Source of the DNA: Odiellus spinosus
Lineage: Eukaryota > Arthropoda > Arachnida > Opiliones > Phalangiidae
Assembly: GCA_963920705.1 (NCBI GenBank)
Contig: OY987228.1
Coordinates: forward strand, 1 to 64,000
Direction: 5' to 3'
Length of the DNA stretch: 64,000 nucleotides
The notes below the pieces were generated by a model. That model was given only the letters and a program-made list of their open reading frames with translations. It ran no database searches and was not told where the DNA came from. This document shows positions 1 to 12,273 of this stretch, in pieces. Position 1 is the first letter of the stretch; each line of letters opens with the position of its first letter. A program made the position numbers and the translations under genes.

Positions 1-127
1 TGATATAATTTTTAAATTGGACTAATGATAATCAAAATTTAACTTACATTGTCCTCCTTCTAAGGCTCCAAAATGATTCTAAAAATTTTTATTTAAAAAA
101 AATGAAATAGTAAAAAACTATGAAAGG
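1..127. other. AT-rich left flank, no feature seen
   Basis: AT-rich sequence with no open frame, repeat or motif that I can support. It ends at the left breakpoint of the 15.3-kb tandem duplication, where TAA (128-130) is shared with the unit A/B junction. Confidence 0.5.
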
Positions 128-172
128 TAATATAACCCTGGTTGCCGTAACTTTGAATACTCTTCAAGCATA

Positions 173-460
173 TGTTGCAACTTCGTAATAAAATAGACTT
201 AAGATAAGAAATACACCTATAGATAAACAGATAGTTTTTTATCAATGAAAAGAAACATGTATAAAAGCATAATGCTCTGGAAAAATACCCGTCATTCTAT
301 GCTAAACTCTTGAACTGTAAACATTTAATCGTTTGTGTATTTTACGCGGCTCTTGAAGTCTAGTAATTTTAATCTTTAAATAAAATGCTAAATTAATAAG
401 TAGTCGTCCTTTTCACTTAAGTTTAGTCCGAAACTCGTAACTCGCGAAAAGACTGTAACA
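173..460 (+). repeat. 5' LTR of BEL/Pao fossil (unit A)
   Basis: It starts TGTTGCAACTTCG and ends GACTGTAACA, matching 5958-6234. The two LTRs differ by a short length difference and a few substitutions, so the insertion is not brand new. Confidence 0.88.
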
Positions 461-462
461 TT

Positions 463-480
463 ATGGTACCGAAACCCGGA
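463..480 (+). other. Probable primer-binding site of BEL/Pao fossil
   Basis: TGGTACCGAAACCCGGA begins two bases after the 5' LTR. A TGG start directly after an LTR is the expected complement of a tRNA CCA end. Which tRNA is primed cannot be decided from the sequence alone. The unit B copy lies near 15756. Confidence 0.5.
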
Positions 481-3400
481 AGGAGCGTTAATAAGCTCAA
501 CAAGACGGTTAAAGTCAAGTTTCACCCTAAGAACGTAAGCTACAAAGTTCAACGCTTAAAAGTCAAAGTCAAGAATAGAATTGGGTGACAGAAGTGTAAC
601 GAGTTGTATTAACATAGAGTGATTACTGAAAACAAGATCAACCCTAAGAGCGAGAACAATTACGATAATGCAAGCCATCGATGCGGAATGGAATGACAGA
701 AAGGAAGAAGAGCGATTAGACACAATGCTGAAATAACTATTGGATAAGTCAGAGAAGTTGTCAGCCAAGGACGAGCAGATAGAAGAAATAATCCCGGAAG
801 ATTTAATAGCAAAGGAAATTGATGAAGTAGAAGAGTTCCGAGAGCAAATCCTTGAAAGAAAAGCGCAGGTCGAAAGGTACTTACTCGGTGTCCAGGAAAA
901 GAAGCCACAAAAAGACAATCAAGACGGTGGTCGTACGACGGTGAATCTTCCTCGAGTCACGATACCTAAATTCAACGGTGATCCTACACAATGGCGTAGT
1001 TTTTGGGATCAGTATACCGAGCGGCTATTCATGAGAAGATCGACATAGGAGGCGTCACAAAGTTTGTTTATCTGCGATCTTATATGGAAGGTGCAGCGTT
1101 AAACGCCCTAGCTGGTCTTACGTTGACAGAAGATAATTATGAGATAGCCGTGGATATACTAGAAAAGCGATTTGGACGAAAAGGTATGGCCATTAACAGT
1201 CATCTTAATAAGATAACGAGTTTGACCGCAGTGAAAAGATCAACGGACGTAGCTGGCCTCAGGTTTCTCTACGATACTTGCGATGTACAAGTCAAATGTC
1301 TCGAAGCGTTGGGAGTCCCAAAAGCTAATTATGGGTACATGTTTTGCCATATGGTAATTAAGCTACTACCACAAGATATAGCTTTGGACTATTCACGAAA
1401 ATTGGAGAACCTGGACGAGTACGATGTATCAATACTGATGGATCACTTGAAGAAGGAAGTTGAATGCCAAGAACGAGCAACCATCCTAAACAGAACAGTC
1501 CGCGATTTAACAGAAGATCAGTCTGACAGTCATTTCAGTAGAGGAAAGGGATTTCAAAGAATGGAAACCAGCAGACCAAGTTTCAGCAGTTTTATACCAA
1601 GAAACAAAGTTCACACAACGGCAATTCTAAACGTAGCTGTATCTGGACCAGAAACATGCTGTTATTGTAATGATGTTACCCACAAACCAGAAGAATGCAA
1701 AGCATTAATTCTTCCTCGAAAAATGGAACTACTGTCACAACAAGATAGATGTTTTTTATGCCTTAAGCCCAGACACTCCGCAAGACGTTGCAAATCAAAG
1801 AAAAGATGCGACGAGTGTCAAAGAAGACATCATACATCAGTATGTCGAGATATTCATGGCGACAAGACAAAGTCAACGGATACAGAAGTTAAACGACTAC
1901 AAGAAACCGCAGTATCAATGGCGGCAGTCTGTCCTTCACTAGAGTCTTATGAAGGGCAAGTCCTATTACAGACGATCGTTGTTTATGCGGAGGGAGACGG
2001 CAAAAAGATACCTATACGGTGTCTACTAGACAACGGAGCTCAAAAGTAATTTATAACCCAAAGTATGGTCGAAAGACTTAAACTACCAGTAGTAGGACAA
2101 GGAACTATCACGGTTGGAGGTTTCAAAAGCGAAAAATCATGCGTCAAAAAAATCATTCACGTCGATTCGAAGAAAATTGAATATCGTCCTAAGCAATTTA
2201 AAAGACTCAGAGAATCGAATTGAGCTAGCAGTTTACGAAAGCCCAAAGATTTTAGGAGCCGTTATCAGTATGCCGAGAGAAGACATCCGCAGGAAGATGG
2301 CACAACGAGGAGTCAAATTGGCAGATATTGCCGAAGTTAAAGGTCAACCCGTACAAAGGGAATTATCAATGATAACTGCTGCTGACTATTATTGGACTAT
2401 TGTCACCGGCGTTATACATTGATTGAACGACTCCTTCGTCGCAATGGAAAGTAGACTAGGCTGGGCGGTACAAGGACCTATACCCTTGACTTCGAACATT
2501 TTCTCTCAAGCTGTCGTTGTCATGAGCAGCGTCGTCGAAGTTGAAGAAGAAACTACTATTGCCTTGAAGGCGTTCTGGGAGCTTGAATCTATAGGAATCA
2601 AGAAGGAACAGTCGTTATCTAGGACCGATGAAGATATAATGGATAAGCATAATTCTACCATTCAGTTCAGAGATGGGCGATACGAAGTTCAGTTGCCATG
2701 GAGAGCAAATCAAGAGGAACTAGGAAATAGTCTTATACTGGCCAGAAGACGAATGAGTGGTTTGATCAAAAATTTCCAACAAAATCCAGTTTTATATCAC
2801 AGATATCAAGATACCTTCAATGATTATTTGGAACATGGCATCGTAGAGGAAGTACCGCCAGACCAAATAAATGGTGTCAAGTTGAAGATTTATATCCCTC
2901 ACTTTCCAGTAATCAGAGAAGATAAAGAAACAACGAAATTCCGTATAGTATATGATGCAGCAGCTCACGAAAAGAATCAACCATCGCTGAACTCATTACT
3001 TAGCCCCGGACCGAATTTAAATCCAGATCTTCTGCTCATCCTGATGCGTTTCCGAAGAAAGAAGATCGCCATCATGGCAGATGTTGAAAAGGCGTTTTTG
3101 ATGATATCTTTAGCCCCGCAAGATTGAAAATTCGCAAGATTTCTTTGGATAAAATCATTACCGAAGGGAAGCGAGCCTATAGAATTCATCCATCTACGTA
3201 TGACCAGAGTCTTATTCGGTGTAAGCTCAAGTCCGTTCCTGTTGGCCGCAACTTTAAAATATCATTTCGCTCAAAAACAAGATGCCTATCCAGAAACCTG
3301 CGAAGAATTAGCGAAAAGCCTATACGTGGACGATTTAGTCTCAAGCGTAATGAACGTCGAGGAAGGAAAAAAGTTATATCATCAATTAAAGGACATATTT

Positions 3401-5957
3401 AACAGCGCCAGAATGAATATTCAAAAATGGGTATCAAATTCCAAGGAATTAGGAGAACTCTGGGAGGATGAAGGAATTCAAGAAAAATCATTGGTTCTTA
3501 CTTCGGAAAACGCGCCTCTTTCCTTGAAAGTCCTCGGAATATCGTGGAATTCTTTGACCGATGTCTTAACCTTCAACGTATCGGCTTTATTGGATTACTT
3601 AAAGACAAGAAAGAATATGAAAAGAAGCTTTTTGCAAGCAGCTGGACGAGTATTTGACCCCATTGTGTTCTTGTCGCCTTTCATGATTCGAGTCAAGTGT
3701 CTTTTCCAGAAACTATGGGTCGAAGGTATCGATTGGGACAAGGAACTGCCACCTAATATCCAACAAGAATGGGAGCAATGGTGTCTCGAACTGTCAAGTT
3801 TACGCAAAATCTCTATTCCCAGATGGTATAATGAAGGTGCAATTGGAAACGTTATTTCAAGAGAAATACATCTGTTTTGCGACGCGAGCAAGTTGGCTTA
3901 AGGCGCCGTCACTTACCTAAGACTTGAAACGGAAACTGGAGATACTGGGGTTAGCTTAATTAGCATCAAAATCAAGAGTAGCCCCAATCAAAGAATTAAC
4001 AACACCTCGCTTGGAATTGATGGCTGCTCTAATAAGAGCGCGTCTGCTAAAGTACACAATGGAAGTATTTGAAGGAGAGAATTTGAAGTATTATTGTTGG
4101 TCCGATTCAACTATCGTGGTACAGTGGATACAACAAATATCAAGAGAATGGAAGCCATTTGTGGCAAATCGAGTGGCCGAAATTCATGTATTAACCGAGC
4201 CATCTACCTGGAGCCACTGCGCTGGAAAAAGTAATCCGACAGATTTTCCGTCACGAGGATGTAAGATAGAAGATCTTCTCAACAATACTACTTGGTGTAA
4301 AGGGCCACCTTGGCTACTTCAAGATAAATCCTTATGGCCGAAGAATACCAAATTTCCAAGTAATAAAGAGGTGGAAGCGGAACGACGTGTCACTCTTCAA
4401 TTGGCAAGCCACGCAGAGGTTTATCAACCAATAATGACATTAGAAAACTATAGCTCAGTGACTCGGGTAATCCGGGTAACGGCCTGGATACTTCGCTTCA
4501 TAAAGAATTAAAGAAAAATCACGCCGGCAAAAGGTCCTTTGAACGCAGAGGAATTGGACAAAGCTCGTAGAACATGGATTCGTGAAGTTCAAAGGGAGTT
4601 CTTTCAATATGAAATATCAAGATTAAAAGAACGTCAAACCTTATTCAAGACATCCAAGATTATTCAATTTAATCCATTTTTACAAGAAGATCTCTTACGC
4701 ATTGGCGAACGGGTTCAAAATTCTAATCTGGAGTATCGAGTCAAACATCCTTATCTTTTGCCTTCGAAGCACAAATTTTCGGAATTACTTGCACGAGAGA
4801 GCCATTTCATCACTATGCACGGAGGCTTAAACAACACCTTAACTCAATTAAGAGAAGATTATTGGATAATGCAAGGTCGTCAAATGGTTAAACGAGTAAT
4901 TTCAAGTTCATTATCTGCCGTCGTTTCAAAATTAAAGCTGGAGAACAGAACGCTGCACCGTTACCATTGGATCGAGTTAAAGAATCTCTACCGTTTACGG
5001 TTACTGGAATAGACTTCGCGGGTCCTTTATATGTACGAAAGGGACAAGAATCAACGAAAGTATATATAGCTCTCTTCACTTGTGTTGTCACACGCGCTAT
5101 CCATTTGGAATTAGTAACAGACATGAGTGCAGAAAAATTCATGATGTCATTCCGGAGGTTCGTGGAATCGTGGCTCGAAGAGGGATTCCTTCAACAATAT
5201 ATTCGTATAATGCAAAGTCATTCAAACGAACGGATCAAGATCTAAGAAGTTTGTATAAAAACGTCGAAAATACTCCATTTCAAGAATATCTAGGTCAAAA
5301 AAGAATTAAGTGGAGATATATTGTGGAACGTGCCGCCTGGTGGGGCGGCTTTTGGGAAAGGCTCGTCCGCACTGTTAAAACCTGTCTAAAGAAGACATTG
5401 GGGAAAAACACTCTTTCATATGAGGAACTACAGACGAGCTTCACCGAAATAGAAGCAATCATAAATTCCCGACCTCTGACGTACAACAACACGGATCCAA
5501 ATGAGCCATTTGCGTTAAGTCCATCCCATTTCCTCATTGGACAAAGAGCCACAGCAGTTTCCGACCAAGTTTTTACGCAAAATCAGATCAACGCTAATAA
5601 AAATTAATTAACCAAGAAGCTCAAACATCGCCAGGCTGTATTCAACCAATTCTGGAATCGCTGGCGAAATAATTATCCTCTTGAACTTCGCTCAGCTCAT
5701 AGTAGCAAAGCAATTAATGAACCAATTCCCTTTAAGGTCAATGATGTCGTCTTTATAGAAGACAACAAACTACCACGTCACGTTTGGCGCATGGGACGAA
5801 TCATCGAGGTTTTTCCGGGTCGAGATGGAAAAATACGAGCATGTCAGTTGCGCCTACCAGGAGGAGTCAATATTAGAAGAGCTGTGCAATCTCTATACAA
5901 TCTGGAAATTAATGATTAATGAACAATTACTCCTGTTACTGTTCATCGGGCGGAGGA

Positions 5958-6234
5958 TGTTGCAACTTCGTAATAAAATAGACTTAAGATAAGAAATACA
6001 CCTATAGATAAACAATTAGTTTTCTATCAATGAAAAGAAAACATGTATAAAAGCATAAAAACCCGTCATTCTATGTTAAACGCTTGAACTGTAAACATTT
6101 AATCATTTGTGTATTTTACGCGGCTCTTGAAGTCTAGTAATTTTAATCTTTAAATAAAATGATAAATTAATCAGTAGTCGTCCTTTTCACTTAAGTTTAG
6201 TCCGAAACTCGTAACTCGCGAAAAGACTGTAACA
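5958..6234 (+). repeat. 3' LTR of BEL/Pao fossil (unit A)
   Basis: Matches the 5' LTR at 173-460, with the same TG...CA termini. It is shorter by about eleven bases in its first half. Confidence 0.88.
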
Positions 6235-6299
6235 TTAAATCAATTAAAAATTAAAATTAAATCAATTATACTTACGTCAACACCGTAAAGCGAGTAACT

Positions 6300-6749
6300 T
6301 GACTGGGAAGCTTCACATTGATCGCTTATATAATTTGTCATGTCTAGGTTGGTTAATGGAAAGGTTATAAACGTATGTTATAGGCCTACTGTTTATCAAA
6401 GCCTCTACTTCGAGCAGCGCGGTTTCCAATTCCGTGTAATTAAAGGTCGCTTGACCCAATATTTTTCTTAGAGCGGTTTTGGTGGTGCGAACTAGTCGCT
6501 CCCACCAACCCCCGTGCCACGCTGCTCTTTCCACGATAAATTTCCATCGTATACCTTGATTGCCAAAAAATTCTTGTAGGTCTTTTTTCCTGAGATTATT
6601 CCATATACTGCATAAATCCGTATTTGCCCTTTTAAAGGTTTTTGCATTATCCGTATATATAACCGATGGCAACCCCTTTCTCGAAATTATCCATCTTAGT
6701 GCCATAATAAATTCGTCCGTGCTAAGGGAAGGTTGGTTAATGGAAAGGT
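6300..6749 (-). mobile_element. Fragment of a second BEL/Pao-type integrase
   Basis: The minus strand encodes an isolated piece of a BEL/Pao integrase core, with YTDNAKTFKRA followed by FIVERAAWHGGWWERLVRT. It resembles the integrase of the neighbouring full fossil but is clearly divergent, so it derives from another lineage. It is a fragment with no LTRs of its own. A 20-base direct repeat (AGGTTGGTTAATGGAAAGGT) lies at 6346-6365 and 6730-6749, bracketing most of the piece. It sits between the LTR fossil and the truncated end of the USP exons. Confidence 0.8.
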
Positions 6750-6854
6750 CACCATAGTTTCTAATTTGCTTGTTAACATTCCCTCGTAATATTTTTATTC
6801 AAAATGTAAATAAAAATAACTACTGTACAACGTTTAAGTTCGTGAACAACTAAC

Positions 6855-8198
6855 CTCTTTAAATTTATAAGGAGAACTTTTGGTAATTTTACGATATACA
6901 TTTGTTTCTCGGCTTCTATTTTTTGTTTACAGGTGGGGCAATTCCACCCAGCATCGCCCGATATTCTCTCTGGTTTCAAAAAGTTTTTCACACAAGACTA
7001 ATCAAAAGACAATTGATAGAAAGTTAGCGAGCGAAATTTAGGCAATTTATATAGGTAAATATTTACATGTAGAGAGCATCTCCTCGACGAAGATATGGGG
7101 ACTGAAAGGCCCTCAAATATATCTTGAATGGCCGAATCATTTCTAGTGGTATGCCATTTCCAATACGTACGTATCCCTTCAGATACTGGCAACTTCCCAG
7201 TTTCGGGCGGAGGTAATTTACTAGAAGAACTTCCCTAAGATTTAAAACATTGGCATTGGTTACGTTACTGGTGTGAATGGGAACACTCAAGTCAATTATT
7301 GTTTAAAATTCTCCACTTTGACTCTACCTTTTGGTATAATTTTCAAGTTTCCTACTCCCCCCCCCCCAATATTTTGGCTTAATTTTTAAGATATTCTTTA
7401 TGCCCGACCTTTTGGTATAATTTAAGTTCCCTACTTTAACCCCCAGACCTTTTTGGTCTAACTTTCAGGTTCCATAGTCTTTCCTGTCATTTTTGGTCTA
7501 TCTTTGAAGTTTCATACATTACACCAACTTAAAATGTGGTCTAATTTTCAAGTTCACAACCTTTGGAACTACTAATTGAGTTACGTAACTATGCAACAAC
7601 TTGTTTGACTGGAAGTTTCCTAACATTTTGGCCTAATTTCGTAACCTTAAGGCCCCTTATATAACTTTCCCCAGCGAAGCATTCGATAATTTGGCTTAAT
7701 AAAGTGCACCTACCCTATTGACTTCCACGTGAAGTTTATCCATCAATTTAGTCAAAAACTCATGAGCATCTTGCTGCTCATTGCCAATATAGATGTTGAG
7801 ATAACGGCTGACTATATTCTGGAAATTTAATTTCAATTTAAAAAATAAAATTACATGAAATTCAGAAATCTTATTTTTACTAAGAATAATATTTTCAAGC
7901 CTACTTTGAAATCTGAAGGGGTGATGGATCGACTTCCTCCCCGAAGATGTTGCAACAGTATCGAAAGCTCCTCGACTACCTCTCGTTTACTCCCACTAGC
8001 CCTACAATTGATGAAGAATTAAAAATTCAATCTTCAAATCAGTTAGAAAATCCCAAACTTAAAATTATACCTAAGATCGCTTGAGTAGTCTCGGTGTACT
8101 AGATAATCAACAAGGCCATTAGTATTTGCTAAGCATTGAATAACTGAATTCATGAGGCAGGTATTTCCTAGGTTACGTAGACCTGTTTGGCAATTTCC
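6855..8198 (-). pseudogene. Ubiquitin-specific protease (C19) gene fragment, five exons
   Basis: Deubiquitinase gene piece read on the minus strand. Five exons keep good splice borders: 8198-8071 (GLRNLGNTC box holding the catalytic Cys), 8001-7905, 7818-7714 (NEQQDAHEFL box), 7234-7067 (finger region) and 6997-6855 (GWNCPTCKQK, then KLPKVLLINLKR). The GTAGGC, GTAGGT, GTAAAT and GTTAGT donors keep the reading frame. The His box (GGHY) and everything after LKR is missing; a BEL integrase fragment lies beyond the break. The finger exon lacks 69 bases (23 codons, including the first CxxC) that are present in the second copy at 8283-8600. Overall it looks like the USP2/USP8-like class. A catalytically complete enzyme is impossible from this piece, so I call it a truncated gene copy. 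Confidence 0.82.
7310..7650. repeat. Degenerate tandem repeat in USP intron
   Basis: The motif TTTTGGT(A/C)TAA, followed by TTTCAAGTT and a C-rich stretch, recurs about every 55-65 bases between the finger exon and the QQDA exon. It includes a run of about ten C. The unit B counterpart is around 22604-22944. Confidence 0.5.
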
Positions 8199-8282
8199 CT
8201 GCAAGTTTAAAGGGCCTTTCACACCAGCCAATCTTTAGCTCCAACTAGTTGGTACAACTAGCCGGAGCAATTAGTTGGTTAC

Positions 8283-8600
8283 AGCTGGGGCAATTCCACC
8301 CAGCATCGCCCGATATTCTCTCTGTTTTCAAAAAGTTTTTCACACAAGACTTATCAAAAGACAATTGATAGAAAGTTAGCGAGCGTAATATAGGCAATTT
8401 ATATAGGGAAAGATTTAAATGTAGAGAGCATCTCCTCGACTAAGATATGGGGACTGAAAGGCATGAGAAGACTTCGTAACTGTTAGAGACTGACTTGCAA
8501 TGAAGACATGTTAATTGTGATAACAATAGGCCCTCAAATATATCTTGAATGGCCGAATCATTTCTAGTAATTTACTGGAAGTAGCGCCTCTTACTTTTCT
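8283..8600 (-). pseudogene. Second, partial USP copy (finger and CPTC exons)
   Basis: Minus-strand sequence closely related to 6927-7234, placed upstream of the Cys-box exon of the first copy, so it is the 3' half of another USP copy in tandem. It keeps the 69 bases missing from the first copy and so reads IFEGLLLSQLTCLHCKSVS, the classic CxxC start of the USP zinc finger. The splice donor after the finger is TTAAAT here and not GTAAAT, so that site is lost. The copy ends abruptly inside the second CxxC exon, and it has a deletion at its 5' side. It is a relic, useful for showing the older form of the finger exon. Confidence 0.75.
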
Positions 8601-9025
8601 ATTGGTGCTTTTGGATCATGTGCCCAAATTTAAACACCTGCACATTCTTTAGGTTTTGAAAGGGGGGAGGAAACGCTTCTTTCCTTATATTTGGGGATTA
8701 CCCTCCTTCAGAGGGGCTTAACTATTTTCGAGAAACAAGTTTTGATACAATGGGTTAAACACAAATTCTTACAAAAAAATGGAAACGAAAGAAAATATTT
8801 TTCAAATGAACAGAATTGGGAATAAGTTTTAAAGGGACACTAAAATGCCACAAAACACAAAAAAAGAGTAATATATATTTACAAACATTAAATTTAACAC
8901 TTATTTTAAAAAGTTCAAAAAATAACAACTGGAGATTCAACACAATTTGCATTTGGTCGTTCTTTTAGTCATCTTGGTTTTAGGAGTTTTCTTTGACTTA
9001 GCCATATTTTGTAAAACGATTGCCC

Positions 9026-10290
9026 CCATTATCCTATACACACTATCAAAAGACAACACATGTAACAATTCCACTAATTAAATCCATAGAATCTAAGGTC
9101 CACCTGAACGAGGAGGACCAGTAGCCCCATGTTCCCCAGCAACAGGGAAACTAGTTGACATTATCCCACACACTATCAAAAGACAACACATGTAACTATT
9201 CCACTAATTAAATCCATAGAATCTAAAGTCCACCTGAACTAGGAGGACTAGTAGCCAAATGTTCCCCGGAAACAGGGAAACTAGTTGCCATTATCCCATA
9301 CACACTATCAAAAGACATCACAATCATTCTATTTCCACTATTCAAAGCCATAGAATCTAAGGTCCAACTGAACGAGGAAGACCAGTAGCCAAATGTCCCC
9401 GGCAACAGGGAAAATAGTTGCCATTATCCCATACACACTAACAAAAGACAACACATGTAACTATTCCACTAATTAAATCCATAGAATTTAAGGTCCGCCT
9501 GAACGAGGAGGACCAGTAGTCAAATGTTCCCCGGCAACAGGGAAACTAGTTGCCATTATCCCATACACACTATCAAAAGACAATACATGTAACTATTCCA
9601 CTAATTAAATCCATAGAATTTAAGGTCCACCTGAACGAGAGGAACAGGGAAACTAGTTGCCATTATTCCATACACACTATCAAAAGACAATACATGTAAC
9701 TATTCCACTAATTAAATCCATAGAATCTAAAGTCCACCTGAACTAGGAGGACTAGTAGCCAAATGTTCCCCGGAAACAGGGAAACTAGTTGCCATTATCC
9801 CATACACACTATCAAAAGACATCACAATCATTTTATTTCCACTATTCAAAGCCATAGAATCTAAGGTCCAACTGAACGAGGAGGACCAGTAGCCAAATGT
9901 CCCCGGCAACAGGGAAAATAGTTGCCATTATCCCATACACACTAACAAAAGACAACACATGTAACTATTCCACTAATTAAATCCATAGAATTTAAGGTCC
10001 ACCTGAACGAGGAGGACCAGTAGTCAAATGTTCCCCGGCAACAGGGAAACTAGTTGCCATTATCCCATACACACTATCAAAAGACAATACATGTAACTAT
10101 TCCACTAATTAAATCCATAGAATTTAAGGTCCACCTGAACGAGAGGAACAGGGAAACTAGTTGACATTATTCCATTCACACTATCAAAAGACAATACATG
10201 TAACTATTCCACTAATTAAATCCATAGAATTTAAGGTTCACCTGAACGAGGAGGACCAGTAGCCCCATGTTCCCCAGCAACAGGGAAACT
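9026..10290. repeat. ~130-bp satellite, about ten monomers (unit A)
   Basis: About ten monomers of 106-134 bases share CCACTAATTAAATCCATAGA, a GTCCACCTGAACGAGGAGG box, an ACAGGGAAACTAGTTG box and CACACTATCAAAAGACAA. A higher-order period of about 504 bases (four monomers) is visible: 9223-9405 and 9727-9909 are almost identical. Open frames within it are repeat artefacts. Confidence 0.88.
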
Positions 10291-10299
10291 AGAGCTGCT

Positions 10300-12020
10300 C
10301 AAAGTTGCGTCAAATGACTTGGCCTTAAAAAAGGCCGTTTTTAATTTGGCAAGAAATCTTAATTCGTTAATCATCACCTCTTAAAGCTCTTAAAAGAACT
10401 AGTTGACACGAAAGACGAGAAAAGGTTCGTACTAAAAATTTACGGCCAAATCTATTGTTGAGAGCTTGACGTATAACGCCCGCGAAACGAAATTCCTTTG
10501 TTTGAACTTGGACTCGGAACGAATGTTTTGAAGTCTCCTCTCAGTAACATTCGAGAAATATTCGACTTAATTTTCCGCTTTATTTGAGGTCGCATTAGGG
10601 CTATTGTTACTCTAGGAGGCAATCGTCCGCTTCTCAAATAAACACCGGATAAATTATTAATTTAACTCTGAAGAATTAAACATTTTAGAACTTTATAACG
10701 ACTTTTTTCGTTTTTGTAAATTCATTACGACCTCGCGCTGGAAAGAGAGCGATAAAAGTGACGCACTGACGCTTCACTCTAACGGCGGTTACGGCGCTAT
10801 TTCTCTCCCTCCTGAGTCCGGAGCCCAGTCTTTTCGGACGAGAAGCCCGCTTTTTTGTAAAATCCGCCTCTCATTGGCTCCGCGGGATCACGCGGTTTCT
10901 CTGGTAGAAGGTTCTAGAATTTTACTCTCCGCCTGTGGTTGGTAATAGAGCGGAGCCTATAACTGAGCGGAATATAATTCCTTTACTCCATAGCCGCATT
11001 AGCTTTCTTCCACGAACAACGTAAATTATTCGCGTTCGCGATAAAGAGTGCATAGTACGAGAACTTAAAAAAGGGGAAATCTTAACCTCACGTTTTCCTT
11101 TAATTTTAATAAATCTTTATTCGATATTTTGTATGAACGGAAGAAAAGGAAATATAAGGGGGCTGAAACCGAGAGGGGAAAAAGATCCCCGGGGAAACAA
11201 GGCGCGCGCGGAGTCGACTTTCCTTTTCAGCGGAAGAATAATAAACCGTAACCTTTATATGTAGAAAAAACTCTGCAAATTAAGGCTGATCTTAGTTCGA
11301 AAATTGTTTACATTGGAAGAAGTTAAACGTTTGCCAAAATGTGTCGGACTATTCCATTTTAGAAAATTGTTTAAATTGAGGGTTTTTTTTTCGTGATATA
11401 TATTTGTTCAGGCCTTGTATGCTGAGGATATAACTCAATTTCCAATGAAAAATTAGTACAATAGCTGGGAAAACTCCGATTGGTTGAAATTACAATTTAA
11501 ATAATTAAGCCAAATAAATGGATTTAGTTATATTTAAACGAGCGAATATTATTAGGCATCGGTAAATATAAATTAATTCATTAATTTTGAATCAATATTC
11601 GTAAAATTTAATTTCAAAACGTAATAAAATACTAGAAATTTCTGTTCTTTTTCATAAATCACTACATATTTTGTATTAAAAATACGTAGACTTTATAAAG
11701 GTACCTAATTGGGAAATTAAAGCGTTAATTAGTGTTTAATTACGGTAAATTAATAAGTTTTTGACACGAAAGAGTGTAAATTTGACCAAAAATATGTTTT
11801 GAAGCGTAAATTGTATCGTAATATCTTTAAAATTAAAGTTAATTGACAAAAACCAAGTTAATTTAAATTTTATTTATCGTGTTTTTAGTTCGCTATAGAA
11901 AAGCGCGAGGAGTGTTTTTAAACGCTTACAATATGGGGCGCCGTTCAAGACTTAACTCAACATTCTTTTTAAATACTGTATAAAAATCAGGGCTAAATAT
12001 TACCATCCCCAACTATATAC
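10300..12020. other. Gene-free block, promoter- or LTR-like (unit A)
   Basis: There is no coding frame of note. It holds a promoter-like cluster at 10871-10978, a GC-rich tract near 11190-11220, an AATAAA near 11107 and, near 11930, CAATATGGGGCGCCGTTC, which could be an LTR end plus primer-binding site. It is followed within ~100 bases by an LTR-element integrase fragment, so I suspect it contains an old LTR and leader, but no second LTR copy is visible. Confidence 0.4.
10871..10978 (+). promoter_or_regulatory. CCAAT box, heat-shock element and TATA-like cluster (unit A)
   Basis: An inverted CCAAT box (TCATTGGCTC, 10871-10880; on the minus strand it fits the NF-Y consensus) lies 25 bases before AGAAGGTTCTAGAATTTT (10906-10923). 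That has the GAAnnTTCnnGAA spacing of a heat-shock factor site. CTATAAC (10957) and TATAAT (10973) could be TATA elements. No heat-shock gene follows. It may be the promoter of a lost gene or of an LTR. Confidence 0.45.
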
Positions 12021-12023
12021 TTT

Positions 12024-12273
12024 GGTTAAGCAGTGAGGTCTGCCAACGCTATAAGAGTCGGAATACGAAAAAACCTGGGTTTATGATACTTTCGTACAAA
12101 ATTCATCCCGGAGATTTAGTGGGTATTGATATAATGGGTCCAATACCCTGTACTAAACACCAGAATAGTTTCTGGTAGTTATAGTGGACTATTTCACTAA
12201 GTATACAGAAATATTTCCGGTTCGTAATATTACGGCTCTTACTCTATGTAAAATTCTGTTGCAATATACAGGG
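12024..12273 (+). mobile_element. LTR-retroelement integrase fragment (unit A)
   Basis: A short fossil of a Ty3/gypsy-like integrase: the end of the zinc-binding region (EVCQRYKS) and the first part of the catalytic core (PGDLVGIDIMGPIP... VDYFTKYTE). Only this piece remains and it is broken. It stops at ATACAGGGTGTAACAG, the probable end of a DNA transposon inserted into it. Confidence 0.7.

Larger units (their letters stand above)
173..6234 (+). mobile_element. BEL/Pao LTR retrotransposon fossil, unit A copy
   Basis: A fossil of a BEL/Pao retrotransposon, about 6.06 kb, bounded by two LTRs with TG...CA ends. Parts in order: leader with a probable primer-binding site near 463; gag with two zinc-knuckle clusters (about 740-2000); aspartic protease region (about 1990-2400); reverse transcriptase with a YVDD active-site box (about 2700-3450); RNase H (about 3850-4300); integrase zinc finger and core (about 4550-5600); and a DUF5641-type tail (about 5620-5930). 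It is clearly broken, with on the order of ten interruptions. I see no matching target-site duplication at its two ends, so the flanks have probably been rearranged. Its layout is near-identical to the unit B copy because it was duplicated with the block. Confidence 0.92.

Noticed and set aside
173-6234. Two independent insertions of the same BEL/Pao element
   Set aside because: Flanks on both sides match at the same offset, so the second copy arose by segmental duplication.
8755-8952. 65-codon Phe-rich minus-strand open frame (also 24049-24246)
   Set aside because: A-rich sequence read on the other strand; no domain or context.
9223-9909. Two 60-codon open frames starting MPGTFGYW
   Set aside because: They are equivalent parts of the ~130-bp satellite monomers.
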